Positions 26,368 to 35,360 of a stretch of DNA of 64,000 nucleotides are shown piece by piece. The stretch covers positions 21,599 through 85,598 of the forward strand of contig JAHBXY010000016.1 of assembly GCA_019636275.1 (NCBI GenBank). Direction: 5' to 3'. This DNA comes from Planctomycetota bacterium. GTDB lineage: Bacteria > Planctomycetota > J058. The position numbers and the translations under genes were made by a program. A model generated the notes under the pieces. It had not been told where the DNA came from. It made no database searches and was given only the letters and a program-made list of their open reading frames with translations. Each line of letters begins with the position of its first letter. Positions within the stretch are counted from its first letter, which is position 1.

Positions 26368-28602
26368 CTACCTGAGCCCCTCGCGCTCCAGCGCGCGCAC
26401 GAAGGCCTCGCCGTGGGCCGAGCCGGCGCGGTGCAGCACCGCCGGCCGGCCGATCGGCGCCGGCAGGCGGACGCGCAGCGGGCGGGCCGGGTCGCCGTGG
26501 ACGGCGCCGGTCCACACGTCCACCCAGCGGCCGGGCGGGAGCGTGGCGTCGACGTGCGCGCGACCCGGGTCGAGCACGGGCGCGACGAACAGGTCGGGGC
26601 CGAGCAGGAAGGCCGCCTGCTCGCGCAGGAGGTCGGGGTGCTCGGGCGCGTGCAGCCAGGGGTGGCGCACGAGCGGCCAGCCATGCGCGGCGGCGTCGGC
26701 CATCAGCGCCCGGCGGTAGGGCTGGAGGGCGCGGAAGACCTTGGTCATGCGCGCCAGGTGCTCGAGCGTCTCGGCGTCCGAGTCGAGCTGGTGGCCGCCG
26801 GCGGCGCCGGGGACGAGGCCCTCGTGGGTGCGGAGCATGACGGTGAAGGCCGACAGCTCCACCCAGCGCAGGAGGAGCTCCTTCGGCCGGCGAAAGAACG
26901 TCAGCGGGCCGAGGGCCACCGTCGTGTAGCCGCCCGCGTCGCCGTGGTTGAGGCTGAAGCCGGAGATCCCCGACGAGAGGAGGCCGGTGAGCGCGCTCTT
27001 GATCCCGTCGTGGCGGTCCCAGGAGCAGAGCTGGTCGCCGAGCCAGAAGAGGCGCGTGGCGCCGGGCGAGCGGGTGAAGCCGCTGCGGCTGAAGAAGACC
27101 ACCTCGTCCTCGAGCCCCGCCTCGGCGACGACCTCGGCCTGGAGCTCGGCCCAGAGCTCGGGCCAGCGGTTGTGCGCGTCGCGCGGGTCGCCGGCGGCCA
27201 GGCGCGCGTCGAACGGCAGCGCCTCGCCGAAGTCGCCCATCCACCCCGAGACGCCGCTGCCGAGGAGCTCGTGGCGGATGAGCTCCTTGAGCCAGGCGCG
27301 GGCGTCCGGCGAGGTCAGGTCGACCAAGGCCGCGTCGAAGCCGCCGTTGCCGATCAGGTAGGGGCGGCCCTTCGCGTCTTGCACGAGGTGGCCGCCGTCG
27401 CGCGCCTGCGCGAACAGGTCGGGGCCGGCGCCGCGGGCCCGCGCGTCGACGAGCCACGGGTTCACGTAGGAGAGGACGCGGTGGCCGCGCCCGCGCAGCT
27501 CCGCCACGAAGCCGGGCCAGTCGGGGTAGGTGGCCGGGTCGGGGGTCCAGGTCCACCAGAGGCGGATCCCGAACGGCGTCTTGCGCTCGCCGACCCAGTC
27601 CTGGAGGAAGAAGCCGGCGACCGGCACGTCGTGGCGGGCCAGCGTGTCGGCGAGGCGCCGGATCCGCGCCGGCCCGCCGACGGCGCCGACGATCAGCCCC
27701 TCGTGCGCCCAGTCGGGCAGCGGGCGCATGCGTCCGGCGTACTCGGTGAACGCCTCGATCAGCTCGAGGGGCGAGCCGCCGAGCAGCACGCGCGCGTGCA
27801 GCGCGTCGCCCAGCACCTCGACGCGGGCGGCGCGCGGGTCGGTGAGGTCGAAGAACGACGGCGCCGCGTCCTCGAGGAACAGCGAGCGGAGGCGCGTCGT
27901 CACGTACTGCGGCACCGGCGCGTAGGTGGTGCTCCAGTCGCCGGCCGCGCCGCCGGCGGCGTTCAGCAGCGTCGACACCGGCTGGACGCCCCGGCCGATC
28001 CCCTGCTCGCGCACGATCACGGGGAGGCGGCGGCCCTTGAGGTCGAGGTAAGTGAACTGCTCGCCGAAGCCGACGAAGCGCTCGTCGGGGTCGCTGCGGC
28101 CGATCAGGGCCACGCGGTCGACCGCCTGCTTGTCGGGGAGGTCGAGGGCCAGGACGACGCGCAGGTGCCGCGCGGCCGCCTGCTCGAGGCGCAGGGTGTA
28201 GGGGAGCGCGCCCGTCGGCGCGGGCGCGCCGAGGACGTGGACGACGCCCGAGCGCGGCAGGAGTCGCCCGCGGACGACGACGGCCGGGCCGTCCTGCTCG
28301 ACCTCGTCGACCGCCTGGCGCCCGGTCCAGCGCAGGTCGCGCTCCTCGACCTTGAAGAAGCCGCGCTGCCCGTGGATCCGCGTCTGCCCTCTCGCCGCGG
28401 CGACGAACGGCCGGCCGGGCCGGCTCTCCCAGAGCGTGCGCCCCGGCGCGCGCGGGTGGCGGACGACGAGGTGCCCCGCGTCAGTCCACGCGACCTGGAA
28501 GTCGCCGGCCGCGAGCGTGACCGGCGCCGGCAGGGGCCGGGCCAGGTCGTCGGCGCGGGCGACCGTCCCGAGGGCGAGGAGCAGCAGGACGCACGGTCGC
28601 AT
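26368..28602 (-). CDS. yihQ: Exported GH31 glycosidase, predicted sulfoquinovosidase
   Basis: Predicted to hydrolyse alpha-sulfoquinovosides such as the headgroup of plant sulfolipid, releasing sulfoquinovose. The 744-residue product starts with a signal peptide (MRPCVLLLLALGTVARA), unlike the cytosolic E. coli YihQ. The catalytic pair is D457 (GWMGDFGEAL) and D523 (WLGDQL), 66 apart against 67 in YihQ. The sulfonate-binding residues are all at matching positions: Q334 and, 13 and 16 residues on, R347 and W350 (PFGIRLWW); Y559, 36 after the acid/base, as in YihQ. GFGEQFTYLDLKGRRLPV is the family signature. Substrate is inferred from these residues. Confidence 0.87.
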   Translation of the reverse strand: MRPCVLLLLALGTVARADDLARPLPAPVTLAAGDFQVAWTDAGHLVVRHPRAPGRTLWESRPGRPFVAAARGQTRIHGQRGFFKVEERDLRWTGRQAVDEVEQDGPAVVVRGRLLPRSGVVHVLGAPAPTGALPYTLRLEQAAARHLRVVLALDLPDKQAVDRVALIGRSDPDERFVGFGEQFTYLDLKGRRLPVIVREQGIGRGVQPVSTLLNAAGGAAGDWSTTYAPVPQYVTTRLRSLFLEDAAPSFFDLTDPRAARVEVLGDALHARVLLGGSPLELIEAFTEYAGRMRPLPDWAHEGLIVGAVGGPARIRRLADTLARHDVPVAGFFLQDWVGERKTPFGIRLWWTWTPDPATYPDWPGFVAELRGRGHRVLSYVNPWLVDARARGAGPDLFAQARDGGHLVQDAKGRPYLIGNGGFDAALVDLTSPDARAWLKELIRHELLGSGVSGWMGDFGEALPFDARLAAGDPRDAHNRWPELWAELQAEVVAEAGLEDEVVFFSRSGFTRSPGATRLFWLGDQLCSWDRHDGIKSALTGLLSSGISGFSLNHGDAGGYTTVALGPLTFFRRPKELLLRWVELSAFTVMLRTHEGLVPGAAGGHQLDSDAETLEHLARMTKVFRALQPYRRALMADAAAHGWPLVRHPWLHAPEHPDLLREQAAFLLGPDLFVAPVLDPGRAHVDATLPPGRWVDVWTGAVHGDPARPLRVRLPAPIGRPAVLHRAGSAHGEAFVRALEREGLR

Positions 28603-28722
28603 GCCCGCCTCCGAGCACGGCTCAGGCCACGCGACGCGCCGGCGTCGTCGCGTGACTTACGCGCGGCGTTCGTCCCAGGCGCGACGATCGACAACGGGGG
28701 TGACGGTCCGGTCGTGGACCGC

Positions 28723-30039
28723 TCAGCGGGGCGCGCCGAGCCACTCGAGCGCCGCGGCGAGCGCCGGGTCACCGCCGGCCGCGTCGCGGTCGGCCGACCG
28801 GAGCGGGACGTCCGCCACGTAGGCCTCCCGGGGCGTCCCGTCGACGTGGAACAGCGCCTCGGCGCCGAGCTCGAGCACGGCGCCCGACGCCGCGAGCGGG
28901 AAGGTGTGCAGCGCGCCGAGCAGGTCGCCCATGTCCGAGCAGAAGGTCCGCGCGCCCGCCGCCGCGTGCAGCCCGATCACGAGGCCCTCGCCCATGCTGC
29001 CCGTCCAGCGGCCGCCGAGCACGGCCACGCGGCCGGAGAAGTGCGGCGTGCGCGGCGCCACGAGCTCGACGAACCGGCGAGGGACCGAGGTTCTGCGCTC
29101 GACCGCCGGCACCTCGTGGACCTGGTAGGGCCGCGCCTCGGTGACGAAGTGGCCGATCACGGCGCGCGCGACGTCGCTGTTGCCGCCGCTCGGCGTGTCA
29201 CGGAGGTCGAGGACCAGGGCGTCGAGGTCGCGGCAGCGCTCGACCGCGGCGTCGAACGCCTGGATCGTGTCCAGCCGGCCGAGCGAGTTGTGGAGGCGGA
29301 TCACCCCGACGCCGTCCACCACGCGGACCTCGAGCGGCGGCCGCGCCGCGACCTCCCGCGCGAGGTCGCGCGGGTTGGCCAGCGAGAGGGCGCGGCTGGG
29401 GCCGCCGTCCGGGCGGAGCGTGAGCGCGCGCCCGCCGCTCCGCCGCCCGTTCACGGCCAGGGTCGCCGCGTAGGCGCGCTGCCTGGCCGTGGGCGCCGGC
29501 ACGAGCGCGAGCAGCGCCGCCGCCGCCTCGTCGATCGGCCGCCCGTCGACCTCCTCGACCCACCAGCCCGGCCGGACACCCGCCGCGTCGGCGGCGGACC
29601 CCGCGCGGACGTCGGCGACCACGAACGCGTCGCCCGCGAGCGACACCGCGAGGTCGCCGCTGGTCGGCCAGACGTTCGGGTCCGAGTCGTCGAGCGGCCC
29701 CACGAGCAGGTGCGGGTCGGTGAAGGCGTACGTCGTCAGGCGCAGGGTCCTCCGCAGGGCGCCGGCGTCGTCCGCGGTCAGCGCCGCCGCGCGCGCGCGC
29801 GCGAGGAGCGCGTCGACGTCGAGGTCCTCGCGCTCGAGATACGCGTAGTAGCGGCGCAGGGCGCCCTCGAACTCGTCCCACGCGGCCCGGGCCTCGAACT
29901 CGCTCGTGACCACGGCCGTCGGCGCCTCGCCGAGGGCCGCTGGATCCGCCGCGCGGCAGCCGACCGCGGAGAGGCACGCGGCGACCAGCGCGAGCGCGCG
30001 GCGCGTGGCGGTCCTCGGCCGTGCGCAACGGATCACCAT
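28723..30039 (-). CDS. S41-family peptidase lipoprotein with PDZ domain
   Basis: A 438-residue lipoprotein; lipobox LSAVGC puts the lipidated Cys at residue 28. A PDZ-like domain (AFVVADVRAGSAADAAGVRPGWWVEE) lies near residue 145. The C-terminal protease domain includes LVLDLRDTPSGGN and GRWTGSMGEGLVIGL, with the catalytic Ser in GSMGEG. S41 proteases cleave C-terminal or unfolded proteins, here at the inner or outer membrane. The ATG at 30039 sits behind GGAG, with a TAGAAT box 17 nt upstream. The general Lys base is not certain. Confidence 0.82.
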   Translation of the reverse strand: MVIRCARPRTATRRALALVAACLSAVGCRAADPAALGEAPTAVVTSEFEARAAWDEFEGALRRYYAYLEREDLDVDALLARARAAALTADDAGALRRTLRLTTYAFTDPHLLVGPLDDSDPNVWPTSGDLAVSLAGDAFVVADVRAGSAADAAGVRPGWWVEEVDGRPIDEAAAALLALVPAPTARQRAYAATLAVNGRRSGGRALTLRPDGGPSRALSLANPRDLAREVAARPPLEVRVVDGVGVIRLHNSLGRLDTIQAFDAAVERCRDLDALVLDLRDTPSGGNSDVARAVIGHFVTEARPYQVHEVPAVERRTSVPRRFVELVAPRTPHFSGRVAVLGGRWTGSMGEGLVIGLHAAAGARTFCSDMGDLLGALHTFPLAASGAVLELGAEALFHVDGTPREAYVADVPLRSADRDAAGGDPALAAALEWLGAPR

Positions 30040-30206
30040 CGGTCGGCTCCGTCGGGATTCTACGCAGGCCGGCGCTCGAAGCAGGCGACCGCCCCGCGCG
30101 GCTGATCGTTCAGCACGAACCAAACACGAACCAGCCTGTCGGTGGCGACGGGTAGGCTACGGGCGCTCGGGGTCGTGCGAGGGCTTACCATGGAGGAGCC
30201 GAGGTC

Positions 30207-30869
30207 ATGTCAATGCCAGGGCTGCACGTGGGGGACGTCGAGGTGCCGTTCGACGTCCAGACGCTCGACGGCTTCCGCGCCTGGATGGCCCGCGTCGAGG
30301 ACCGGGCCGGGCGGGCGTCGTTCATCCAGGGGGACGTCTACCTGGACATGAACGCGCAGAGCTACGACTCCCACGAGCCCGTCGCCGGCGAGGTCAACGC
30401 GGTGCTCCGGCTCCTGGCGCGCGAGCTGGGCACCGGTCGCCACTTCGTCCCGCCGAGCTGGATCACCTGGCCCGCCGCGGGCCTCTCCACCGAGCCCGAC
30501 GGCTTCTTCGCCCGCTACGAGACGCTCCGCTCGGGCCGGCTCGCCGTGCACCCCCAGCGCCGCCACGAGATGGTCGTCGTCCCGGACTTCGTGCTGGAGA
30601 TCGTCAGCGCGTCGTCGGCCTTGAAGGACCGCGTGCGGCTCCTCGGGGCCTATGCCGAGGCCGGCGTCGGCGAGTACTGGCTCGTCGACGCCCGCGACGA
30701 GGCCCGCCCGCCCGAGCTGCGCGTGCTCGTGCTGCGCGGCGACGCCTACGAGGACGTCGCGCCCGACGCCGAGGGCTGGGTGGCCTCGCCCACGTGGGCG
30801 CGCGCGTTCCGCCTGCGGCGCCTCGTCGACCCGGTCGGCCTGCCCGAGTTCCGGCTGGACGTGCGGTGA
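30207..30869 (+). CDS. Uma2 (DUF820) family putative endonuclease
   Basis: A 220-residue protein of the Uma2 restriction-endonuclease-like fold. MNAQSYDSHEPVAGEVNAVLRLLARELG, PSWITWPAAGLSTEPDGFF, and VVVPDFVLEIVSASSALKDR with YWLVDARD hold the DxExK-like acidic residues (P-D, E, Y-W-L-V-D) of the family. Start ATG 30207 (an ATG two codons on is possible). Its stop overlaps the start of the next gene. Confidence 0.85.
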   Translation: MSMPGLHVGDVEVPFDVQTLDGFRAWMARVEDRAGRASFIQGDVYLDMNAQSYDSHEPVAGEVNAVLRLLARELGTGRHFVPPSWITWPAAGLSTEPDGFFARYETLRSGRLAVHPQRRHEMVVVPDFVLEIVSASSALKDRVRLLGAYAEAGVGEYWLVDARDEARPPELRVLVLRGDAYEDVAPDAEGWVASPTWARAFRLRRLVDPVGLPEFRLDVR

Positions 30870-32368
30870 GGCACGACGACGACGCCGCCTGGCTGCGCGA
30901 GCAGGTGCGCCGCGGCCGGCTCGATCCGGAGCGGCTGGCCCTCGCCGCGGCGCTCGGCCACGAGCCGTCGATCGAGGCGCTCGACGAGCCGCCGCCCTGG
31001 TTCGAGCCCGAGGCGTTCTTCGCGCGCTTCGGTCGCGAGGCGCTCGTGCGCGTGGCGCTGGCGGTCGCCGAGGCCGCGCGGCTCCGTGTGCCGGACGGCG
31101 ATCCCGAGGAGCCGCTCCTCGACCACATGCTCGGCGCGCTGCGGGCGTGGTGCGTCGAGCCGCGAGGGACACGCGCGCCCGACGACCTGCTGGGCGAGGG
31201 CGTCATGGCCGCGCAGGAGCGGAGCGGAGCGCGGCAGCCGCGCTTCTGGGCCCTCCAGATCGCCGCCCACGCCTGCGGGCTGACGGCGGGCGAGGCCTCG
31301 CTCATGGATCCCATCTCGAGCTGGCCGTCCCGCCTGGGGTTGACCTCGGAGGCGGTCCTGGCGGCCGCGCGCGCCGACGTCGTGCCCTGGGCCCTCGGCG
31401 GTGAGGACCCGGTCGCCCGCCGCCTGGCCGACGCCGGGGCGCGCCTCGACGCGCACGCCGCGCGTTGGCGCGAGACCGGGTCCGACGACGCCCTGGCCGC
31501 CTGGCTCCTGGCGCGGTACCACGCGGGGAGGGTGAGCGCCGAGCGGCTCGCGCTCGCGGCGGCCCTGGGCCACGAGGGCGCCGCACTGACCCTCGGCCGA
31601 CGGCCCGAGGGCGACCCCCTGGACGCGATCCGCCGCGCGGCCCGCGACGCCGGCCCCGAGGCCCTCGTCCGCCTCGCGCTGGCTGCGGCCCGATCGGCCG
31701 CGCGCGGCGCGACGGTCCGCGAGGTCGAGGCCGCGCTCTCAGCAGGCGAAGCCTGGACGGCCTGCCCCTGCGACGCGCACCGCGCCGCCGTGGTCGGCCC
31801 CTGGCGCGCGCTGCAGACCCTGGTCGAGACCGACGGCGCCGCCCGGACCGCTCATGGGGCGCTCCGCTGGTGCGATGCGCCGGATCGACCCGACCTCTGG
31901 CCGGCGGCCGAGGACCCGGCGGACGACGAGGCCAACGACGACCTCGCGGACGACGACGGCCCCGAGGACGAGGACGACGACACGGACGGCGCCTTCGCCC
32001 GCTTGTCGAGCGCGGCGCGGGCGCTGGCCGAGGAGGCCTGCGATGAGGACGACGACGTGGAGGACGAGGACGTCGACGCCCTGGCGTCGCCCGACGACCT
32101 CGACGAGGTCCTCGAGCGGACCTCGAGCGTGGTCCGGTCGCTGCTCGACAAGTTCGAGCAGCGCCTCCAGCCGCTGACTCCAGGCGACGACGAACACCTT
32201 CCGTTCGTCACCTCGTGCCTCGCCGCCTGCACGAACGCGACCGCCGTCGCCCTCGAGACCCTCGAGGCGAGCGGCCTCGCGTCCGACCCCGCGCGCGCGC
32301 GGCTGCGCCAGGCGCTCCGCGACGCGGTCGCGCCCTGGGCGCTGGGGTTGGACGACCTGGAGCGCTGA
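30866..32368 (+). CDS. Repeat protein with very acidic C-terminal half
   Basis: A 500-residue protein of unknown function. The start GTG 30866 overlaps the Uma2 stop as GTGA. Two copies of RRGRLDPERLALAAALGHE-like sequence lie near residues 12 and 225 (the second reads HAGRVSAERLALAAALGHE). Helical throughout. The region 340-400 is highly acidic with runs of Asp/Glu. It is probably co-translated with Uma2. Related ALGH repeats occur in uncharacterised Myxobacterial and Planctomycete proteins, which I recall but cannot check here. Confidence 0.7.
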   Translation: MRHDDDAAWLREQVRRGRLDPERLALAAALGHEPSIEALDEPPPWFEPEAFFARFGREALVRVALAVAEAARLRVPDGDPEEPLLDHMLGALRAWCVEPRGTRAPDDLLGEGVMAAQERSGARQPRFWALQIAAHACGLTAGEASLMDPISSWPSRLGLTSEAVLAAARADVVPWALGGEDPVARRLADAGARLDAHAARWRETGSDDALAAWLLARYHAGRVSAERLALAAALGHEGAALTLGRRPEGDPLDAIRRAARDAGPEALVRLALAAARSAARGATVREVEAALSAGEAWTACPCDAHRAAVVGPWRALQTLVETDGAARTAHGALRWCDAPDRPDLWPAAEDPADDEANDDLADDDGPEDEDDDTDGAFARLSSAARALAEEACDEDDDVEDEDVDALASPDDLDEVLERTSSVVRSLLDKFEQRLQPLTPGDDEHLPFVTSCLAACTNATAVALETLEASGLASDPARARLRQALRDAVAPWALGLDDLER

Positions 32369-32451
32369 ACCGGTGACGCGATCGAAGTCGACGGTCGGCG
32401 GCGAAGGGCAGTGGGCCGTAGCGTTGTTTCGGTGCTCGTCGGCGGCACCGA

Positions 32452-32964
32452 TCAGAGCGCGCGCTTCTTCTTGTTGCGCCCGGCGAAGGTCGCTGTCTGC
32501 GAGTCGCAGTTGGGGCACAGCAGGCGAAGGTTCGTTAGTCGGTTGTCGGTCCGCTCGCCGTTGATGTGATCGAGCCGCAGCACCAGCGGCTCGCCGCGCC
32601 ACTCGGGAGGCGCGCCGCACAGGGCGCAGCGGTGCTCTAGCAGTCCCTCCCGCAGCAAGCGCTCCTTCAGCCGTGGCGTCCACAAGTAGTCCGAGTCCCT
32701 GACGAGGACGTCCTCGAGGCTCCTGGTCCGGCGCCGGTTGTGTTCAGCCAGTACGCCCGTGCGGTCGCCTCGGTTCGAGGCCTTCCCCGTGAAGTGACTG
32801 GTGTCGAGGCCGAGTTCGCGAATGCGCCGCTTGATCAGGGCGTGGGTGCCGCCCCCGACTCTGAGACCCAGGTGGCGGAAGACGCCGTGGACGGAGCGAG
32901 AGGCCGCCACCGCCTCCGCGAGCTGCTCCTCGGTGCAACGCTTCGGCAGTGCTCTCAGACCCAT
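32452..32964 (-). CDS. HNH endonuclease-like protein
   Basis: A 170-residue protein. The C-terminal half has CALCGAPPEWRGEPLVLRLDHINGE, then NLRLLCPNCD: the two CxxC pairs and the DHINGE HNH core. The N-terminal part (CTEEQLAEAVAASRSVHGVFRHLGL) resembles the DNA-binding helix of phage-type HNH proteins. Start ATG 32964 follows GAGGTGAGCGGAG. Its base composition is less G+C-rich than the neighbours and it lies just beside a tRNA, so a mobile origin is possible. No phage genes are visible nearby. Confidence 0.8.
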   Translation of the reverse strand: MGLRALPKRCTEEQLAEAVAASRSVHGVFRHLGLRVGGGTHALIKRRIRELGLDTSHFTGKASNRGDRTGVLAEHNRRRTRSLEDVLVRDSDYLWTPRLKERLLREGLLEHRCALCGAPPEWRGEPLVLRLDHINGERTDNRLTNLRLLCPNCDSQTATFAGRNKKKRAL

Positions 32965-33218
32965 GACTCCGCTCACCTCTCGCGCGAGAGTTCGCCGAAT
33001 GTTCGTGTGGCATAGCCAGGGAGACCGACACCCACCGGAGTCTCGCTGGCGCGGCGATGTGGGTCGCATGATGCGAAGCGGGTGGTGACGACGTGCTCGA
33101 GGCGCGCGAAGCGTTGCATGGCCGCGGTTGAGATCGCGCCTGCTGATAGCCCGGGGTCACGACCGTGATCGTGGGGGGTGGGTCGTGATCACGTCGTTGA
33201 GAGCAGGAGAGACACGGT

Positions 33219-33301
33219 TGCCGAGGGCGGGATTCGAACCCGCATGCCCTTGCGAGCGGGCGCTTTTGAGGCGCCTATGTCTGCCGTTCCATCACCTCGG
33301 C
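33219..33301 (-). tRNA. tRNA-Leu(CAA)
   Basis: An 83-nt gene with perfect 7-bp acceptor stem (GCCGAGG/CCTCGGC), intact T arm (GGGTTCGAATCCC), an extra long variable arm (CCGCTCGCAAGGGCATG region) typical of Leu, and anticodon loop CTCAAAA giving anticodon CAA (reads UUG). The 3' CCA is not encoded. A near-consensus promoter lies at 33314-33342. Confidence 0.92.
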
Positions 33302-33313
33302 CGGTGGACGTCG

Positions 33314-33342
33314 ACGATACGGCGCGGCGTACAGGCGGTCAA
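33314..33342 (-). promoter_or_regulatory. Promoter of tRNA-Leu
   Basis: On the minus strand TTGACC (33337-33342) and TATCGT (33314-33319) are spaced by 17 nt. Transcription would begin near 33307, a few bases before the mature 5' end at 33301. Confidence 0.65.
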
Positions 33343-33513
33343 TCGGCTCCGCCTGCTCCGAGGAGGCGACCGGCGAGGTGCCGCCTCAACGAGCAGGACG
33401 TGGCAACGCGCGCATCGACCCGATCCATGCCTGATGCGAACGCCTCGGAGGGCAGCGGCGGTCGTGGGGCAACGTCGCCGCGCGCCTCGCGGACGAGGGC
33501 CCGCCGGACGGGG

Positions 33514-33519
33514 TAGACT
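33514..33519 (+). promoter_or_regulatory. Leaderless -10 box of the regulatory-domain protein
   Basis: TAGACT lies seven bases before the GTG at 33527, with no ribosome-binding sequence between. This is one of at least seven such TANNNT-N6/7-start arrangements in the window. Confidence 0.55.
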
Positions 33520-33526
33520 GGGCCCC

Positions 33527-35143
33527 GTGAGCAGCAAGACGGCAGCCCTGGCCGGCGGCGGCGCGCTCGTCGCGGTGGTCCTCGTCGTGTCGGTCCTCGT
33601 CCTGGGCGAGGACCCGCCGGCGCCGAAGATCCTGCCCCCGCCCGTCGCACCGCCGACGACCCCCGACCGGCCGGACCGGATGCCGGCGTCGTTCACGCCT
33701 CCCGACCGCCCGACGTCGGGCGGCACGCAGCTCGGCGACCCAGGCCCCGCCACGACCGGCGGCACGCAGCTCGGCGACCCGACGCCGCCGCCGCGCCGCC
33801 CGACCGACGCGCCGGCGCCCGGCGCGGTCGAGGTGACGTTCCGCTGCACGGACGACGCGGGCGAGGCCCTCGCGGGCGTGTGGATCGAGGTGAAGCGCCC
33901 GAGCGGCGCGCCGCTCGACACGCTCACCAGCGGCGCCGGCGGCGAGGCGCGGCTCGAGCGCCTGCCGCCGGGCGAGGCGATCCAGGGCGTCGCGCGCCAC
34001 CCGCTGAGCAACGAGTCGGTGGCCTTCGGCCCGATCACGATCCGGGCCGGCTCGGTCGTGGCGCTCAAGTTCCGCCGCGGCCGCACGGGCCGGCTGAGCG
34101 GGCAGGTCGTCGACGAGCGCGGGCAGCCGGTCCGCGGCGCGACCCTGCGCCTGATCGACCCCAAGCAGGCGGGCGAGGCGGTCCTCGACAGCGTCGGCAT
34201 GAGCCTCGGCCCCGACGGCACCTTCATGGCCACGGTCGCCGCCGGCGCCTACGCGATCTCGGCCGAGGCGCCGGGCTTCGCCGCGTCCGACCGCGCCTAC
34301 GCCACCGTGGCGCCCGACCAGGAGGCCGGGCCGGTGCACCTCGTGCTCTACCGGCAGGGCCGGATCAGCGGCCGCGCCAGCCTCCCGCCCGACCTGGCGG
34401 CCATGGCGTCGGCGATCGACCTCGTGATCGAGATCACGAGAGGCACCGAGGAGAACCCCTACCAGCGGGTCGACCGCCGCCCGCTCGAGGTGGACATCGG
34501 CTTCAACTTCGCCGTCGACGGCTGCGACCCGGCCCGCTACCGCCTGCGCCTCGAGGCGCCGGCCGCTGGCGGCAACCGCGTCGGGCCCTGGTACTCGCTC
34601 ACGCTCGCGCCCGGCCAGTCGATCGACGGCGTGACGCTCGTCCTCAGCGAGACGGCGCCCTCGGTGCGCGGCGTCGTGCGCGACGACCGGGGCCTGGCGA
34701 TCGAGGGCGCGCGCGTGTCCGTCCGCGGGCGCCAGTCGACGACCGACCGCGACGGCCGCTACACGGTGCACGGCCTGGACGAGGGCGAGGACATCCTCGT
34801 CGAGGCGCGCGCCGACGGCCACGCCGGGGTCACCCAGCAGGCCACCTACGAGGGGGTCGCGCTGGCGATCGACCTCGTCCTGCCGCGCCACGGCGGCGTC
34901 CGAGGCCGCGTGCGCGGTGGCGGCAACGTCCCGGTGCTCGTGTGCCTGCGCTCCGACATGGGCGTGCGCCCCTACCAGGTGGCCGCCGGCGCCGACGGGA
35001 CCTACCTCCTCGAGGGCCTGCCGCCCGGCAGCTACTTCATCAAGGCGGGCCAGGGCGCCAACCCCTTCGACGCCGCCGGCGCCCCCACCGTCGAGGTGCG
35101 CCCGGGCCACGTCGCCGAGGCCCCCGACGTCGCCTTGCCGTAG
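33527..35143 (+). CDS. Membrane-anchored carboxypeptidase-regulatory-like domain protein
   Basis: A 538-residue surface protein. One N-terminal transmembrane anchor (AALAGGGALVAVVLVVSVLVL) is followed by a Pro/Thr-rich linker with an internal repeat (GGTQLGDP at about 65 and 78). Several Ig-like regulatory domains follow, marked by SGQVVDERGQPVRGATLRL, RGVVRDDRGLAIEGARVSV, and DGTYLLEGLPPGSYFIKAG. No catalytic motif is evident. Such proteins usually have structural or carbohydrate-surface roles. The start at 33527 agrees with the TAGACT box upstream. Confidence 0.8.
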   Translation: MSSKTAALAGGGALVAVVLVVSVLVLGEDPPAPKILPPPVAPPTTPDRPDRMPASFTPPDRPTSGGTQLGDPGPATTGGTQLGDPTPPPRRPTDAPAPGAVEVTFRCTDDAGEALAGVWIEVKRPSGAPLDTLTSGAGGEARLERLPPGEAIQGVARHPLSNESVAFGPITIRAGSVVALKFRRGRTGRLSGQVVDERGQPVRGATLRLIDPKQAGEAVLDSVGMSLGPDGTFMATVAAGAYAISAEAPGFAASDRAYATVAPDQEAGPVHLVLYRQGRISGRASLPPDLAAMASAIDLVIEITRGTEENPYQRVDRRPLEVDIGFNFAVDGCDPARYRLRLEAPAAGGNRVGPWYSLTLAPGQSIDGVTLVLSETAPSVRGVVRDDRGLAIEGARVSVRGRQSTTDRDGRYTVHGLDEGEDILVEARADGHAGVTQQATYEGVALAIDLVLPRHGGVRGRVRGGGNVPVLVCLRSDMGVRPYQVAAGADGTYLLEGLPPGSYFIKAGQGANPFDAAGAPTVEVRPGHVAEAPDVALP

Positions 35144-35222
35144 TGAGCTCGACGGCTGCGGACGCCGGACGCCGGGGCGCCACGCGCGCCTCGTGGCGAA
35201 GCGCCACACAGGTCGACGCACC

Positions 35223-35250
35223 TTGACGCCCCGTCGCCACGGCTTATAAC
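35223..35250 (+). promoter_or_regulatory. Near-consensus sigma-70 promoter of the ABC/GldG operon
   Basis: TTGACG (35223-35228), 16 nt, then TATAAC (35245-35250). Transcription would begin near 35257, giving a leader of about 104 nt before ATG 35361. It is the best -10 in this G+C-rich window and drives a four-gene operon. Confidence 0.75.
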
Positions 35251-35360
35251 GTTCTGCCACTCCAGCGCTCAACACTCGCGGCCGCCGGGACTTGCAGTCC
35301 TGGAGCCGCCGCCCGAGCGCGCAGACGGCACTCGAAGACGACGCCAGCGGGGGGGCCGCC

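Noticed and set aside
33128..33218. Partial inverted repeats (GTCACGACC/GGTCGTGA) downstream of tRNA-Leu as a terminator.
   Set aside because: Only 8 bp with a 16-nt loop and no T tract; too weak to claim.
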